This document shows, piece by piece, positions 53,604 to 62,617 of a stretch of 64,000 nt of DNA. Position 1 is the stretch's first letter; every line of letters starts with the position of its first letter. The stretch lies in NCBI GenBank assembly GCA_039888615.1, contig JBDQQS010000020.1; one strand, given 5' to 3'. The stretch is from Flavimaribacter sp039888615 (GTDB taxonomy: Bacteria > Pseudomonadota > Alphaproteobacteria > Rhizobiales > Rhizobiaceae). The notes below the pieces were generated by a model, which was not told the origin of the DNA, ran no database searches, and saw nothing but the letters and a program-made list of their open reading frames with translations. The position numbers were made by a program, and so were the translations under genes.

Positions 53604-55715
53604 TCAGTAGCCCGTCTTGCGTATCCACACGTGGTTATCGTGGAAGGCCGCGCCGCCATAAGGCGCAATGCAGTCGGCGCCGGTCAACACGTTGATTCCC
53701 TCGCCGTCCAGAAAGCTCTTGTTCGGCCACAGGCCTTCGGTAATCAGCACGCCCCGTTTCAATCCCTCGGTCACCTTTGCATGAAGCCGGACTTCTCCAC
53801 GCTCATTTCCAAGCGTGACGATGTCGCCGTCGCAAATTCCCAGTTCTTCGGCGTCTTCGGGCTCGACAAGAACTTCGGGCCGCCCCTCCCGCTTCCGCGA
53901 TGACGGCGTTTCAGAAAAGGTCGAGTTCAGGAAGGAGCGAGCCGGCGACGTCGCCAGTCGAAACGGAAACGCGTCGCTGGTTTCCTCGATCGTCTCGAAA
54001 TGATCGGGAAATTCAGGCAGGTCCCGATAGGGTCCGAGCGCTCCGAGAGATTTCGGCGGCCGGTTCGGGGCTGGCGAACCGGACCAGTCCGGACGGAAAC
54101 GGAACTTGCCGTCCGGCCAGTTGAAGCCATTGAGGTAATGCGACGTCTCGAAATCCGGCTGGCAATCGAGCCAGTGCTCCCGCTCCAGGGTTTCAAGATC
54201 GCCCCGGTCACTGGCGCGCAGCATGTTGTCGATGAGTTCATTCGCCGATTTGTGGAAAGCGGGATCCGCGTCCACGCCAAGACGACGCGCCAGACCGTTA
54301 AGGACATCGAGATTTGGACGCGGGCCTTCCGGCGGCTCTACCAGTTTCGGACCGAGGACGATGTGCTGGTTTCCGCCCGACTTGTAGATATCGTCATGTT
54401 CCAGAAACATCGTCGCCGGCAACACGACATCGGCCATTTCGGCGGTTTCCGTCATGAATTGTTCGTGGACGAACGTGAACAGGTCTTCGCGAGCAAATCC
54501 GCGTCTTACCAGCCGTTGTTCCGGCGCGACATTCACAGGGTTGGTGTTTTGGATAAGCAACGCCGTCACCGGTGGGCCATGTCGCAAAGCCTCGGGGTCT
54601 CCCGTCAGCACCCGGCCGATCTGGGATTGGTCGAGATAACGCACGCTGTCATCACGCATGCCAAGTCCTGTAACTTCGGCCGTGTTCAAACCATATATGC
54701 CGCCATTGTTGTGGAATGCGCCGCCGCCTTCATATTTCCAGGCGCCGGTAACGGACGCAATACACATGGCGGCGTGCATGTTCACGGTGCCGTTGCGCTG
54801 GCGCGTGAAACCGTAACCCAGTCGCAAAAAGGTGCGCGGCGTTTCGCCGACCAGCCGCGCAAAGGCCTCGATTTCTTCTACGGCCAGCCCGGTGATAGCC
54901 GAAGCCCAAACAGGATCGCGTGTTTTCAGATGCGCCTCAAGGCCAGCCGGATCGTCCGTATACTGTTCAAGATAGTTCCTATCGGCAAGGCCGTCTCTGA
55001 ATAGGACGTGCATGACGGCGCAAGCCAGCGCGCCGTCCGTGCCAGGACGCAGGATCAGCTTCATGTCCGCCTGCTGCGCCGTGGCGTTGTCGTAGATGTC
55101 GACGACGACGATTTTCGCGCCGCGCTTCTTGCGAGCGCGCGTTGCATGGGTCATTACATTGACCTGCGTAGCGACCGCATTCGTGCCCCAAATCACCACG
55201 CAATCCGATTTCGCCATCTCCCGCGGATCAGGTCCGGCAAGAAGCCCTGTGCCCAAGACGATGCCTGTCCAGGCAGCATTGGTGCAAATGCTGTCGAACT
55301 GCCCGGAATACTTGGCGGCGTGCCTCAAGCGGTGAATTGAATCGCGCTGCACCAGCCCCATGGTTCCGGCGAAGTAATAGGGCCATACGGTTTCGGAGCC
55401 GTGTTTCTGTGCCGCGCGAATGAATTGATTGGCGACCAGGTCCAGAGCATCGTCCCACTTCATCTCCTGCCACTCGCTCGCGCCCTTTTCGCCCTTGCGC
55501 CGCATCGGTTTGAGCAATCGGTCGGGGTGGTAGAGCCGTTCCGCGTAGCGCGCAACCTTTGCGCAGATGATCCCGGCGGTATAGGTCTGCTCACGCGCGC
55601 CGCGCAGACGGGTCACCGTATTGCCGTCCGCAATGTCAACTTCGAGGGCGCAGGTGGAGGGACAGTCGTGCGGACAGGCAGAGTATCCGGTCCTCATCTG
55701 TGAATGTTCGTTCAT
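53604..55715 (-). CDS. Molybdopterin oxidoreductase, DMSO reductase family, cytoplasmic
   Basis: A 703-residue Mo/W-bisMGD enzyme. The N-terminal iron-sulfur site is SACPHDCPSTCALEV plus IICAKVARYAERLYHPDRLL; a cofactor-binding segment reads CVVIWGTNAVATQVNVMTHA, and a C-terminal aspartate-decarboxylase-like domain is present (EELGICDGDIVTLGNERGEV). There is no Tat leader and no partner iron-sulfur or membrane subunit next to it, so it should be a single-subunit cytoplasmic enzyme. The substrate is unknown. It should depend on molybdenum cofactor made with moaD/moaE, which lie 8 kb away. Confidence 0.87.
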   Translation of the reverse strand: MNEHSQMRTGYSACPHDCPSTCALEVDIADGNTVTRLRGAREQTYTAGIICAKVARYAERLYHPDRLLKPMRRKGEKGASEWQEMKWDDALDLVANQFIRAAQKHGSETVWPYYFAGTMGLVQRDSIHRLRHAAKYSGQFDSICTNAAWTGIVLGTGLLAGPDPREMAKSDCVVIWGTNAVATQVNVMTHATRARKKRGAKIVVVDIYDNATAQQADMKLILRPGTDGALACAVMHVLFRDGLADRNYLEQYTDDPAGLEAHLKTRDPVWASAITGLAVEEIEAFARLVGETPRTFLRLGYGFTRQRNGTVNMHAAMCIASVTGAWKYEGGGAFHNNGGIYGLNTAEVTGLGMRDDSVRYLDQSQIGRVLTGDPEALRHGPPVTALLIQNTNPVNVAPEQRLVRRGFAREDLFTFVHEQFMTETAEMADVVLPATMFLEHDDIYKSGGNQHIVLGPKLVEPPEGPRPNLDVLNGLARRLGVDADPAFHKSANELIDNMLRASDRGDLETLEREHWLDCQPDFETSHYLNGFNWPDGKFRFRPDWSGSPAPNRPPKSLGALGPYRDLPEFPDHFETIEETSDAFPFRLATSPARSFLNSTFSETPSSRKREGRPEVLVEPEDAEELGICDGDIVTLGNERGEVRLHAKVTEGLKRGVLITEGLWPNKSFLDGEGINVLTGADCIAPYGGAAFHDNHVWIRKTGY

Positions 55716-55782
55716 GGAAATTATGTTCTTCCGATCGGATCGCCCCTATAGACTACTGGTCACTGACCAACGAGGCAATGAC

Positions 55783-56646
55783 GTGAACTACCGGCATATC
55801 TATCACGCGGGCAATTTTGCGGATGTATTGAAGCACAGTGTCCTCACCCGCATCATACTCTACCTGCGAAGAAAAGATCGCGCGTTCCGGATGATCGACA
55901 CCCATGCCGGCCCGGGGCTCTACGATCTCGGAAGCGAACAGGCTGGAAAGACGGACGAATGGCGGTCAGGAATCGGCAGGCTTCTGGATTTTACTTTCGA
56001 CGAACGGACAGCGGATCTTCTGTCTCCGTATCTATCGGCTATCCGCGAGTGCAATCCGGACGGAGAAATGAAATGGTATCCCGGTTCGCCAAAGCTTGCG
56101 CGACTGCTGCTGCGTCAGCAGGACAGGCTCTCGGCGGTTGAACTGCATCCGCAGGACGCGAAGCAACTGACAAGACTGTTCGACGGGGATTTTCAGGTTC
56201 GCGTGACGCAACTGGACGGCTGGCTGGCGCTTGGCTCGCATGTGCCGCCGAAGGAAAAGCGCGGACTCGTGCTTGTCGATCCGCCATTCGAAATTCCGGG
56301 CGAGTTCGATCGGATGGCCGACGGCCTGGCGCGAGCGCACCGCCGCTGGCCGGGCGGCGTCTACTGTCTGTGGTATCCGGTCAAGCAAACCGCAGAAGTC
56401 GACGCGTTCCATAAGAAGTTGCAGTCGCTCGACATACCGAAAATGCTTTGCGCGAGCATGCAGGTCTGCAATCCAAAAGGCCATACGGGGCTCGCAGGCA
56501 GCGGACTCATCGTCGTCAATCCGCCTTATGTGCTTGAAGAGGAACTCGCAGTTATGCTTCCCGCGCTGACGCGTTGTCTTGCACAGTCGGACGCGGCGTC
56601 ACATGAACTCTTCTGGATTGCATCCGAAGCGGCAATGGAATTTTAA
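55783..56646 (+). CDS. rlmJ: 23S rRNA (adenine2030-N6)-methyltransferase RlmJ
   Basis: A 287-residue methyltransferase. The diagnostic start NYRHIYHAGNFADVLKHSVL is complete, IDTHAGPGLYDLGSEQ forms the SAM site, and the catalytic DPPFE (N6-adenine type) is near residue 166. The GTG at 55783, with GAGG upstream, gives the normal family length; the longer frame overlaps the divergent oxidoreductase and is rejected. Confidence 0.93.
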   Translation: MNYRHIYHAGNFADVLKHSVLTRIILYLRRKDRAFRMIDTHAGPGLYDLGSEQAGKTDEWRSGIGRLLDFTFDERTADLLSPYLSAIRECNPDGEMKWYPGSPKLARLLLRQQDRLSAVELHPQDAKQLTRLFDGDFQVRVTQLDGWLALGSHVPPKEKRGLVLVDPPFEIPGEFDRMADGLARAHRRWPGGVYCLWYPVKQTAEVDAFHKKLQSLDIPKMLCASMQVCNPKGHTGLAGSGLIVVNPPYVLEEELAVMLPALTRCLAQSDAASHELFWIASEAAMEF

Positions 56647-56737
56647 GCTCGTCATGTTTTGCTTCAGGCTTGACGGTCGTGACCGTCTCGACCATCTTCT
56701 GAAGCATTCATTTTTCCACATTCGGGGGACCTGTCTT

Positions 56738-57154
56738 ATGTCTCTGAAACGCCTTCTGCTCGCCGCCCTTGCCTTTGCGTCCGTTTCCACGGGCGTGCTG
56801 CCGCTGACCGCCACTTCCGCCAAAGCGGAAGTTGCTTGCGAAAGCTCGCTCGTCCTGTGGTCCGTGTCCCGCAAATTCCACACCTATGATCGCAATGTCA
56901 TCAAATCCGGCCTGCGCATCGAGGAGCTTTATAACGCCCATCCGGTCTACTCGACCAATCACACACGCGATACGCTGATACCGCGGCAATATTGCAAGGC
57001 GCGCGCGATGATGAGCGACGGCCGCGATCGCACCGTCTGGTACGTCATCGAATATGGACAGGGCTTCGCCGGCGTCAGCTATAGGGTCGATTCGTGCATT
57101 CCGGGTTTCGACCCTTGGCATGTCTACGGCGCCGACTGCTTCACAGTCAGATAA
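56738..57154 (+). CDS. Small exported cysteine-containing protein of unknown function
   Basis: A 138-residue protein with a signal peptide (MSLKRLLLAALAFASVSTGV, cleavage after the AKA at about 30). The mature part is about 108 residues with four cysteines (positions about 33, 83, 122 and 134) that could form two disulfides, and several aromatic residues. No family recognised. GGGGG eight bases upstream sets the start. It follows rlmJ and precedes a GST gene; no operon relation is evident. Confidence 0.75.
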   Translation: MSLKRLLLAALAFASVSTGVLPLTATSAKAEVACESSLVLWSVSRKFHTYDRNVIKSGLRIEELYNAHPVYSTNHTRDTLIPRQYCKARAMMSDGRDRTVWYVIEYGQGFAGVSYRVDSCIPGFDPWHVYGADCFTVR

Positions 57155-57243
57155 TAAGGGAATACATGCGACCGGGATCGACCGTCGTCCTGGCGCCGAC
57201 GGGTGGTTGTTGACGCCATCCCAACCAGAACAGGAAACGCCAT

Positions 57244-57840
57244 ATGAAAATTCTCTACTCCCCTACTTCGCCCTATTCTTCAAAGGTGCGGATGGCGGCC
57301 AATTATTGCGATTTGGCGTTCGCGGAAGAACTGGTGGACGTCTATTCCGATCCCACGCAGTTGCTCGAGATCAATCCCCTCGGCAAGATTCCGGCGCTTC
57401 TCGAAGAGGACGGCGTCGCCGTGTATGACAGCCGCGCCATTATGCAGTATCTGGATCGCAAGAGCGGTCGCAAGCTGTTCCCGCGCAACTCCGCCAAGCG
57501 CTCCGAAGCCGAAAAACTGGAAGCGCTTTGCGACGGCGTCATGGATGCATTGCTGGCGATCCGTTTCGAGCGGATGTTCCATGCGCCCGAGAAAATCGAA
57601 CAGGCCTGGATCGACAGGCAATGGTCAAAAGTGGTCCGTGCTCTGGACCACCTCAACGCCAATCTGCCGAGAACGTCGAAAAACCTGCATGGCGGCCATT
57701 TCGCCCTTGCCGCTCTGGTCGCCTATCTCGGTCTTCGCTTCGAGGGCGAATGGGAGCGCGGCCGCTCCAAACTGAAAAACTGGCCAGACAAATTCAGCCG
57801 CTTCTTTCCCGAATTCGAAAAACTGAAACCGCAGGTTTGA
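57244..57840 (+). CDS. Glutathione S-transferase family protein
   Basis: A 198-residue GST. The thioredoxin-like N-terminal domain has LYSPTSPYSSKVRMAAN with the presumed catalytic serine, NPLGKIPALLEEDGVAVYDS (cis-proline and glutathione contact) and RAIMQYL. The C-terminal helical domain runs from about residue 85. The usual second-domain Asp near LAALVAYLG is replaced. AGGAAA lies upstream of the ATG. Substrate unknown. Confidence 0.88.
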   Translation: MKILYSPTSPYSSKVRMAANYCDLAFAEELVDVYSDPTQLLEINPLGKIPALLEEDGVAVYDSRAIMQYLDRKSGRKLFPRNSAKRSEAEKLEALCDGVMDALLAIRFERMFHAPEKIEQAWIDRQWSKVVRALDHLNANLPRTSKNLHGGHFALAALVAYLGLRFEGEWERGRSKLKNWPDKFSRFFPEFEKLKPQV

Positions 57841-57960
57841 GGATGCGACGGCCAATTTGGCCGGGCATTCATTGAGTTTTCAAGCTTCGTACCTATATCG
57901 GGGGTGCGCCGCCCTTTCACAACAAATTCTTCAGTAAACCGAGCAGAAAACAGTCAGTCG

Positions 57961-58908
57961 ATGTTCAGCATACTTATTCTTGTCGCCGGACTCGCACTGC
58001 TTATTTTCGCTGGTGACCTGCTTGTGCGCGGGGCCGTGGCCTTTGCTGAAAAGATCGGGATCAGCCCTCTCATCATCGGGCTGACCATCGTCGCTTTCGG
58101 TACATCGGCGCCGGAACTCTTCGTCTCCCTAAAGGCGGCCATCAACGGCATCTACGGCATCGCCATCGGCAATGTGGTTGGCTCAAACATCACCAATGTG
58201 CTGCTGGTGCTTGGCATCCCAGCGCTCATCGTGCCTGTCGCCTGCCGCGAAAAAGGCCTTGGCTTCAGCCTAGTCATGATGTCAGCTATGACCATCGTGA
58301 TGATGATCATGATGGCGATGGGGCGGCTTGGACATATCGATGGAATGATATTGCTGGGCATGCTGGGCGTTTTTCTTGCCTGGCAGTTCAAGCGGGCGCA
58401 TGCCGATATGAACAACCATGAGATGGTTGAAGATTATCATTCGGAATTCCAGAAACTGCCAGTCGAGAATTCCCGCATTGCTGCCTATACGCTGTCCGGC
58501 CTAATCGGATTGCCCGTCGGTGCGTCGTTGACCGTGCACGGGGCCGTCGACATCGCTCAATGGATGGGTGTGTCCGACACTGTGATCGGATTGACCATCG
58601 TTGCTATTGGCACATCCCTGCCCGAGCTAGTCACCACTTTTATGGCGGCCTGGCGGCGCAGCGGCGCAGTGGCTATCGGCAATGTCGTTGGCTCCAACAT
58701 CTTCAATGTCGGCGCGATTCTAGGCATTACCAGCCTCGTCCATCCACTGCTGGTGCCGGTAAGGATTGTCTATCTGGACATGTGGATCCTTGCCCTCTCC
58801 ACCATTCTGCTTCTCGCGCTGGCGTTTATTTCCAGACCGATTGGCAAGCTGGGCGGCATGGCCCTTGTCGCCGCCTACTGTCTCTACTTCGTGGTCATCC
58901 TTCATTGA
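57961..58908 (+). CDS. Calcium/sodium antiporter (YrbG-like, CaCA superfamily)
   Basis: A 315-residue exchanger with ten helices and two inverted alpha repeats: GLTIVAFGTSAPELFVSLKA (about residues 40-60) and GLTIVAIGTSLPELVTTFMA (about 210-230), each followed by GNVVGSNI. The repeats carry the ion-binding Glu residues. The ATG at 57961 begins helix 1 directly. No strong binding site is seen. The gene stands alone between GST and uvrC. Confidence 0.92.
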   Translation: MFSILILVAGLALLIFAGDLLVRGAVAFAEKIGISPLIIGLTIVAFGTSAPELFVSLKAAINGIYGIAIGNVVGSNITNVLLVLGIPALIVPVACREKGLGFSLVMMSAMTIVMMIMMAMGRLGHIDGMILLGMLGVFLAWQFKRAHADMNNHEMVEDYHSEFQKLPVENSRIAAYTLSGLIGLPVGASLTVHGAVDIAQWMGVSDTVIGLTIVAIGTSLPELVTTFMAAWRRSGAVAIGNVVGSNIFNVGAILGITSLVHPLLVPVRIVYLDMWILALSTILLLALAFISRPIGKLGGMALVAAYCLYFVVILH

Positions 58909-58996
58909 AGCGGAGGCGAATGGCGGTTTGACAGGCCTTCGCTGACAGACCACATACTTGCCGTTAAATGCCCGAAGGCCGATTCGAGACAGTGGA

Positions 58997-60997
58997 ATGA
59001 CGCCTAAAGAAGACACGACCGCCGAATGCGATCGGAACGAACAAATATCCCAAGAACCGGCAACCAACGCTGCGTCCTGGGAAGGCGCCGGCGCATTTCC
59101 GTCTAACCTCACAGGACCGGAACGCATTCAGGAATTCGTCAAGATCCTGCCCAATGCGCCGGGTGTTTACCGCATGCTCAACCGCGATGGCGACATACTT
59201 TATGTCGGCAAGGCGCGCAGCCTAAAGAAACGCGTTTCGAACTACGCCCAGGGTCGCGGCCACACCAATCGAATTTCCAGCATGGTGCGCGACACCGCGA
59301 ACATGGAGTTTATCACCACCCGCACGGAAACCGAGGCGCTGCTTCTTGAAGCAAACCTGATCAAGCGGTTCAAACCCCGCTACAACGTGCTTCTGCGCGA
59401 CGACAAGTCGTTTCCCTACATCTTGCTGACCGGCGACCACGAAGCCGCCGGCATCTACAAGCATCGCGGCGCCCGCTCACGTCAGGGCTCCTATTTCGGG
59501 CCGTTCGCTTCGGCCCAGGCCGTGGACCGGACCATCAACGCGCTGCAGCGGGCGTTCCTCATTCGCACCTGCACGAATGCGATGTATGAGACCCGGACGC
59601 GGCCTTGCCTCCTTTACCAGATCAAGCGTTGCTCGGCGCCCTGCACGGGCGAGATCGATCTCGCCTCCTATGGAAAACTCGTGGACGAGGCGACGGATTT
59701 CCTTTCAGGCAAGAGCCAGAAGGTAAAGGGCACGCTATCCGAAGCGATGCAGAAGGCTTCCGAAGAACTCGATTTCGAGCGCGCGGCGGTCTATCGCGAC
59801 AGACTGGCGGCGCTATCGCATGTGCAAAGCCACCAGGGCATCAACCCGCAGACGGTTCAGGAAGCCGATGTTTTCGCTATCCACCAGGATGGCGGCCTCA
59901 ACTGCATCCAGGTCTTTTTCTTCCGTACCGGTCAGAACTGGGGTAACCGCGCCTATTTTCCGAAGGCCGACCCCGCGCTATCACAGGAGGAGGTGCTCGG
60001 CGCCTTCCTCGCGCAGTTCTACGACGACAAGCCCTGTCCGAAGCAGATCCTCGTGTCGCACTCCATTCCGGAAAGCGAATTGCTGATCGAGGCGCTTTCA
60101 ATGCGCGCGGGCCGCAAGGTCTCGATCTCCGTACCGCATCGCGGAGAAAAACGGGATCTCGTACAGCAGGTCGCCGCCAACGCCCGTGAAGCCCACGGCA
60201 GACGACTTTCGGAGACATCCACGCAAGGCAATCTTCTGAAGGCGATGGCGAGCACCTTCGGTCTCGCGCGTCCGCCGCGCCGGATCGAGGTCTACGACAA
60301 TTCACACATCATGGGAGCCAACGCCGTCGGCGGCATGATTGTCGCCGGCGCGGAAGGTTTTGCGAAGAACCAGTATCGTAAATTCAACATCAAGTCCGAA
60401 GAGATTACGCCCGGCGATGATTTCGGGATGATGCGGGAGGTTCTTCACCGGCGCATCGCACGCCTGATCAAGGAACACGAAAGACCGCAAACGAAGGAAA
60501 CGGACGAAGACTCGCACGACGTGGCGGAAATGCCGGCGTGGCCCGACCTTCTGCTGATCGACGGCGGCCAGGGACAACTCTCCGCTGTTCAAGGCATTCT
60601 GGATGAACTCGGCGTTGGCGACGAGATCACCGCAGTCGGCGTCGCAAAGGGCGTTGATCGCGAAGCCGGTCGGGAACGTTTCTTCATGAAGGGTCGCCAA
60701 GCCTTCTCGCTGCCACCGAGAGATCCGGTCCTGTATTTCATTCAGCGCATGCGCGACGAGGCGCACCGCTATGCAATCGGTGCGCATCGTGCGCGACGCA
60801 GCAAGGAGCTCACGCGCAACCCGCTGGACGAGATCGCGGGCATCGGCCCGGCGAGAAAACGATCTCTGCTGCACCATTTCGGCACGGCAAAGGCCGTCTC
60901 GCGCGCCGGCGTCGAGGATCTGGTAGCGGTTGAAGGCATTTCGCAGGCCACGGCGCAGATGATTTACGATCATTTTCATGAGGATCGTCGTAATTAA
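58997..60997 (+). CDS. uvrC: UvrABC system protein C
   Basis: A 666-residue excision nuclease subunit that cuts on both sides of DNA damage. The GIY-YIG domain starts at about residue 50 (NAPGVYRMLNRDGDILYVGK), the UVR motif is near 250 (MQKASEELDFERAAVYRDRL), the RNase H-like domain has EVYDNSHIMGANAVGGMIV, and tandem HhH motifs close the protein (IAGIGPARKRSLLHHFGT). Two ATGs are possible, 58958 and 58997; the second is chosen. The N-terminus has about 40 extra residues, common in this order. Confidence 0.94.
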   Translation: MTPKEDTTAECDRNEQISQEPATNAASWEGAGAFPSNLTGPERIQEFVKILPNAPGVYRMLNRDGDILYVGKARSLKKRVSNYAQGRGHTNRISSMVRDTANMEFITTRTETEALLLEANLIKRFKPRYNVLLRDDKSFPYILLTGDHEAAGIYKHRGARSRQGSYFGPFASAQAVDRTINALQRAFLIRTCTNAMYETRTRPCLLYQIKRCSAPCTGEIDLASYGKLVDEATDFLSGKSQKVKGTLSEAMQKASEELDFERAAVYRDRLAALSHVQSHQGINPQTVQEADVFAIHQDGGLNCIQVFFFRTGQNWGNRAYFPKADPALSQEEVLGAFLAQFYDDKPCPKQILVSHSIPESELLIEALSMRAGRKVSISVPHRGEKRDLVQQVAANAREAHGRRLSETSTQGNLLKAMASTFGLARPPRRIEVYDNSHIMGANAVGGMIVAGAEGFAKNQYRKFNIKSEEITPGDDFGMMREVLHRRIARLIKEHERPQTKETDEDSHDVAEMPAWPDLLLIDGGQGQLSAVQGILDELGVGDEITAVGVAKGVDREAGRERFFMKGRQAFSLPPRDPVLYFIQRMRDEAHRYAIGAHRARRSKELTRNPLDEIAGIGPARKRSLLHHFGTAKAVSRAGVEDLVAVEGISQATAQMIYDHFHEDRRN

Positions 60998-61093
60998 GGC
61001 AATCTTCGTCTTATAGAAATCATTTGATCGTCGGTGTTGACGCGAAGCGCGACGCCCTATTTTTATGACGGTGACATTCTCCCGGATTTTTCC

Positions 61094-61675
61094 ATGGCGT
61101 CCCATACGTATAAATTACCCAATCTACTTACCTACGGCCGCATTCTCGCCGTTCCGTTAATCGTGCTGTGTTTCTTCATGGAAGGTCGACTGCATGGATC
61201 CGACTTTGCGCGCTGGAGCGCGCTTGCGTTGTATCTGATCGCTTCGATCACCGATTTCTTCGACGGATATCTCGCCCGTGTCTGGAACCAGACGTCGCCA
61301 ATCGGCCGAATGCTCGATCCTATTGCCGACAAGCTGCTGGTTTCATCGATTCTTTTGCTTCTGGCTGCGGACGGGACCATCGCCGGATGGACCATCTGGG
61401 CTGCGATCATTATTCTCTGCCGGGAAATCCTGGTGTCCGGCTTGCGCGAATATCTGGCGGAGTTGAAGGTTTCGGTTCCCGTGACCTGGATCGCCAAATG
61501 GAAAACCACAATCCAGATGATAGCGATCGGTTTTCTGCTGGCGGGCCCCGCGGGAGACAAGATCATCCCCTATGTGACGGAAACCGGCATTACGCTACTC
61601 TGGATCGCCGCGGTCATCACCATGTATACCGGATATGACTATTTCCAGGCCGGCCTGAAACATGTGGTGGACTAG
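61094..61675 (+). CDS. pgsA: CDP-diacylglycerol--glycerol-3-phosphate 3-phosphatidyltransferase
   Basis: A 193-residue inner-membrane enzyme that makes phosphatidylglycerol phosphate. It starts YKLPNLLTYGRILAVPLIVL and has the CDP-alcohol motif in ITDFFDGYLARVWNQTSPIG followed by RMLDPIADKLL. It lies three bases before moaD, in the uvrC-pgsA-moaD-moaE arrangement usual in Hyphomicrobiales. The start at 61094 is preferred over an in-frame upstream codon at 61034. Confidence 0.93.
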   Translation: MASHTYKLPNLLTYGRILAVPLIVLCFFMEGRLHGSDFARWSALALYLIASITDFFDGYLARVWNQTSPIGRMLDPIADKLLVSSILLLLAADGTIAGWTIWAAIIILCREILVSGLREYLAELKVSVPVTWIAKWKTTIQMIAIGFLLAGPAGDKIIPYVTETGITLLWIAAVITMYTGYDYFQAGLKHVVD

Positions 61676-61678
61676 GCG

Positions 61679-61933
61679 ATGGTGAAACTTGTCTATTTCG
61701 CGTGGGTTCGCGAGCGCATCGGCAAGAGCGAGGAAGAGATCGTTCTGCCGGACAACGTATCGACCGTCGGCGACCTCCTCGACCACCTGAAGGAACGCGG
61801 AGAGGAATATCGCAACGCGCTTGAGCACTCCGATGTCATCCGGGTCGCCCTTGATCATCATCACAGCCAGCATGATGCTGCAATCGGCGGCGCTAACGAG
61901 ATCGCGCTCTTCCCTCCCATGACAGGCGGGTAA
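61679..61933 (+). CDS. moaD: Molybdopterin synthase sulfur carrier subunit
   Basis: An 84-residue ubiquitin-like protein ending in the required Gly-Gly (FPPMTGG), which carries the thiocarboxylate used to convert precursor Z to molybdopterin. The fold starts VKLVYFAWVRERIGKSEEEI. An unusual HHHSQHD stretch lies around residues 60-66. It begins three bases after pgsA and ends seven before moaE. Confidence 0.94.
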   Translation: MVKLVYFAWVRERIGKSEEEIVLPDNVSTVGDLLDHLKERGEEYRNALEHSDVIRVALDHHHSQHDAAIGGANEIALFPPMTGG

Positions 61934-61940
61934 CCCTGTC

Positions 61941-62402
61941 ATGAAACCGACGATCCGGGTTCAATCAGACGATTTCGAAATTGCAACGGAAATCCAGATC
62001 CTGACGGCCGGCAACCCTGATGTCGGCGCCGTTGTGACCTTTACCGGCGTATGCCGCGATGAAGCCGGCCAGTTGGCTGCGCTCGAACTCGAACATTATC
62101 CCGGCATGGCGGAGCAGGAAATCAGCCGCATAGCATCACAGGCTGGCGAGAGGTGGCCGCTGACAGGTCTCGCCGCGATCCACCGCTTTGGCCGAATCCG
62201 TCCGGGCGAGAATATTGTCCTGGTGATCGCCGCGTCCAAACATCGTCAGGCCGCATTCGAGGCGGCCAGTTTCTTGATGGATTTCATGAAGAGCCGCGCC
62301 CCGTTCTGGAAGAAAGAGATATTTCTCGACGGAACGGAAGGCGGTTGGGTCGACGCGCGTTCCACGGACGAAGACGCGCTGGATCGCTGGTTACAGGAAT
62401 GA
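61941..62402 (+). CDS. moaE: Molybdopterin synthase catalytic subunit
   Basis: A 153-residue MoaE. Landmarks are GAVVTFTGVCRDE, LELEHYPGMAEQEI, the catalytic region IHRFGRIRPGENIVLVIAAS and FMKSRAPFWKKEIF with the active-site lysine. Its stop overlaps by ATGA the start of a truncated epimerase gene, so the original operon continued. Confidence 0.95.
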   Translation: MKPTIRVQSDDFEIATEIQILTAGNPDVGAVVTFTGVCRDEAGQLAALELEHYPGMAEQEISRIASQAGERWPLTGLAAIHRFGRIRPGENIVLVIAASKHRQAAFEAASFLMDFMKSRAPFWKKEIFLDGTEGGWVDARSTDEDALDRWLQE

Positions 62403-62617
62403 GCCGAAAAGCGGTTGTTCTCGGCGCCTACGGGCTGATCGGTTCGGTTTGCGTCTGTATTCTACAACAGTCCGGCTTCGAAGTTGTCGGCGTCGGGCGC
62501 TCACGCCGACTGTGCGCGCGAAAGAGCGATTTCAAACGGATTCGAGCCGGTTGGTCAGTTCGTTCTGACGCGCCTTCCAGTCGCAGGCCATTTCCAGCTG
62601 GCTTGCAAGCCGGATGA
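62399..62617 (+). pseudogene. N-terminal stub of an SDR-type epimerase/dehydrogenase
   Basis: An ATG overlapping the moaE stop opens a frame reading MSRKAVVLGAYGLIGSVCVC and ILQQSGFEVVGVGRS, a Rossmann beta-alpha-beta unit of an extended SDR (NAD-dependent epimerase family). After about 36-45 residues family resemblance is lost and the frame stops at 62617, antisense to the amidase 3' end. The rest of the enzyme, normally more than 300 residues, is missing. The rearrangement joint lies between about 62505 and 62535. Confidence 0.65.
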
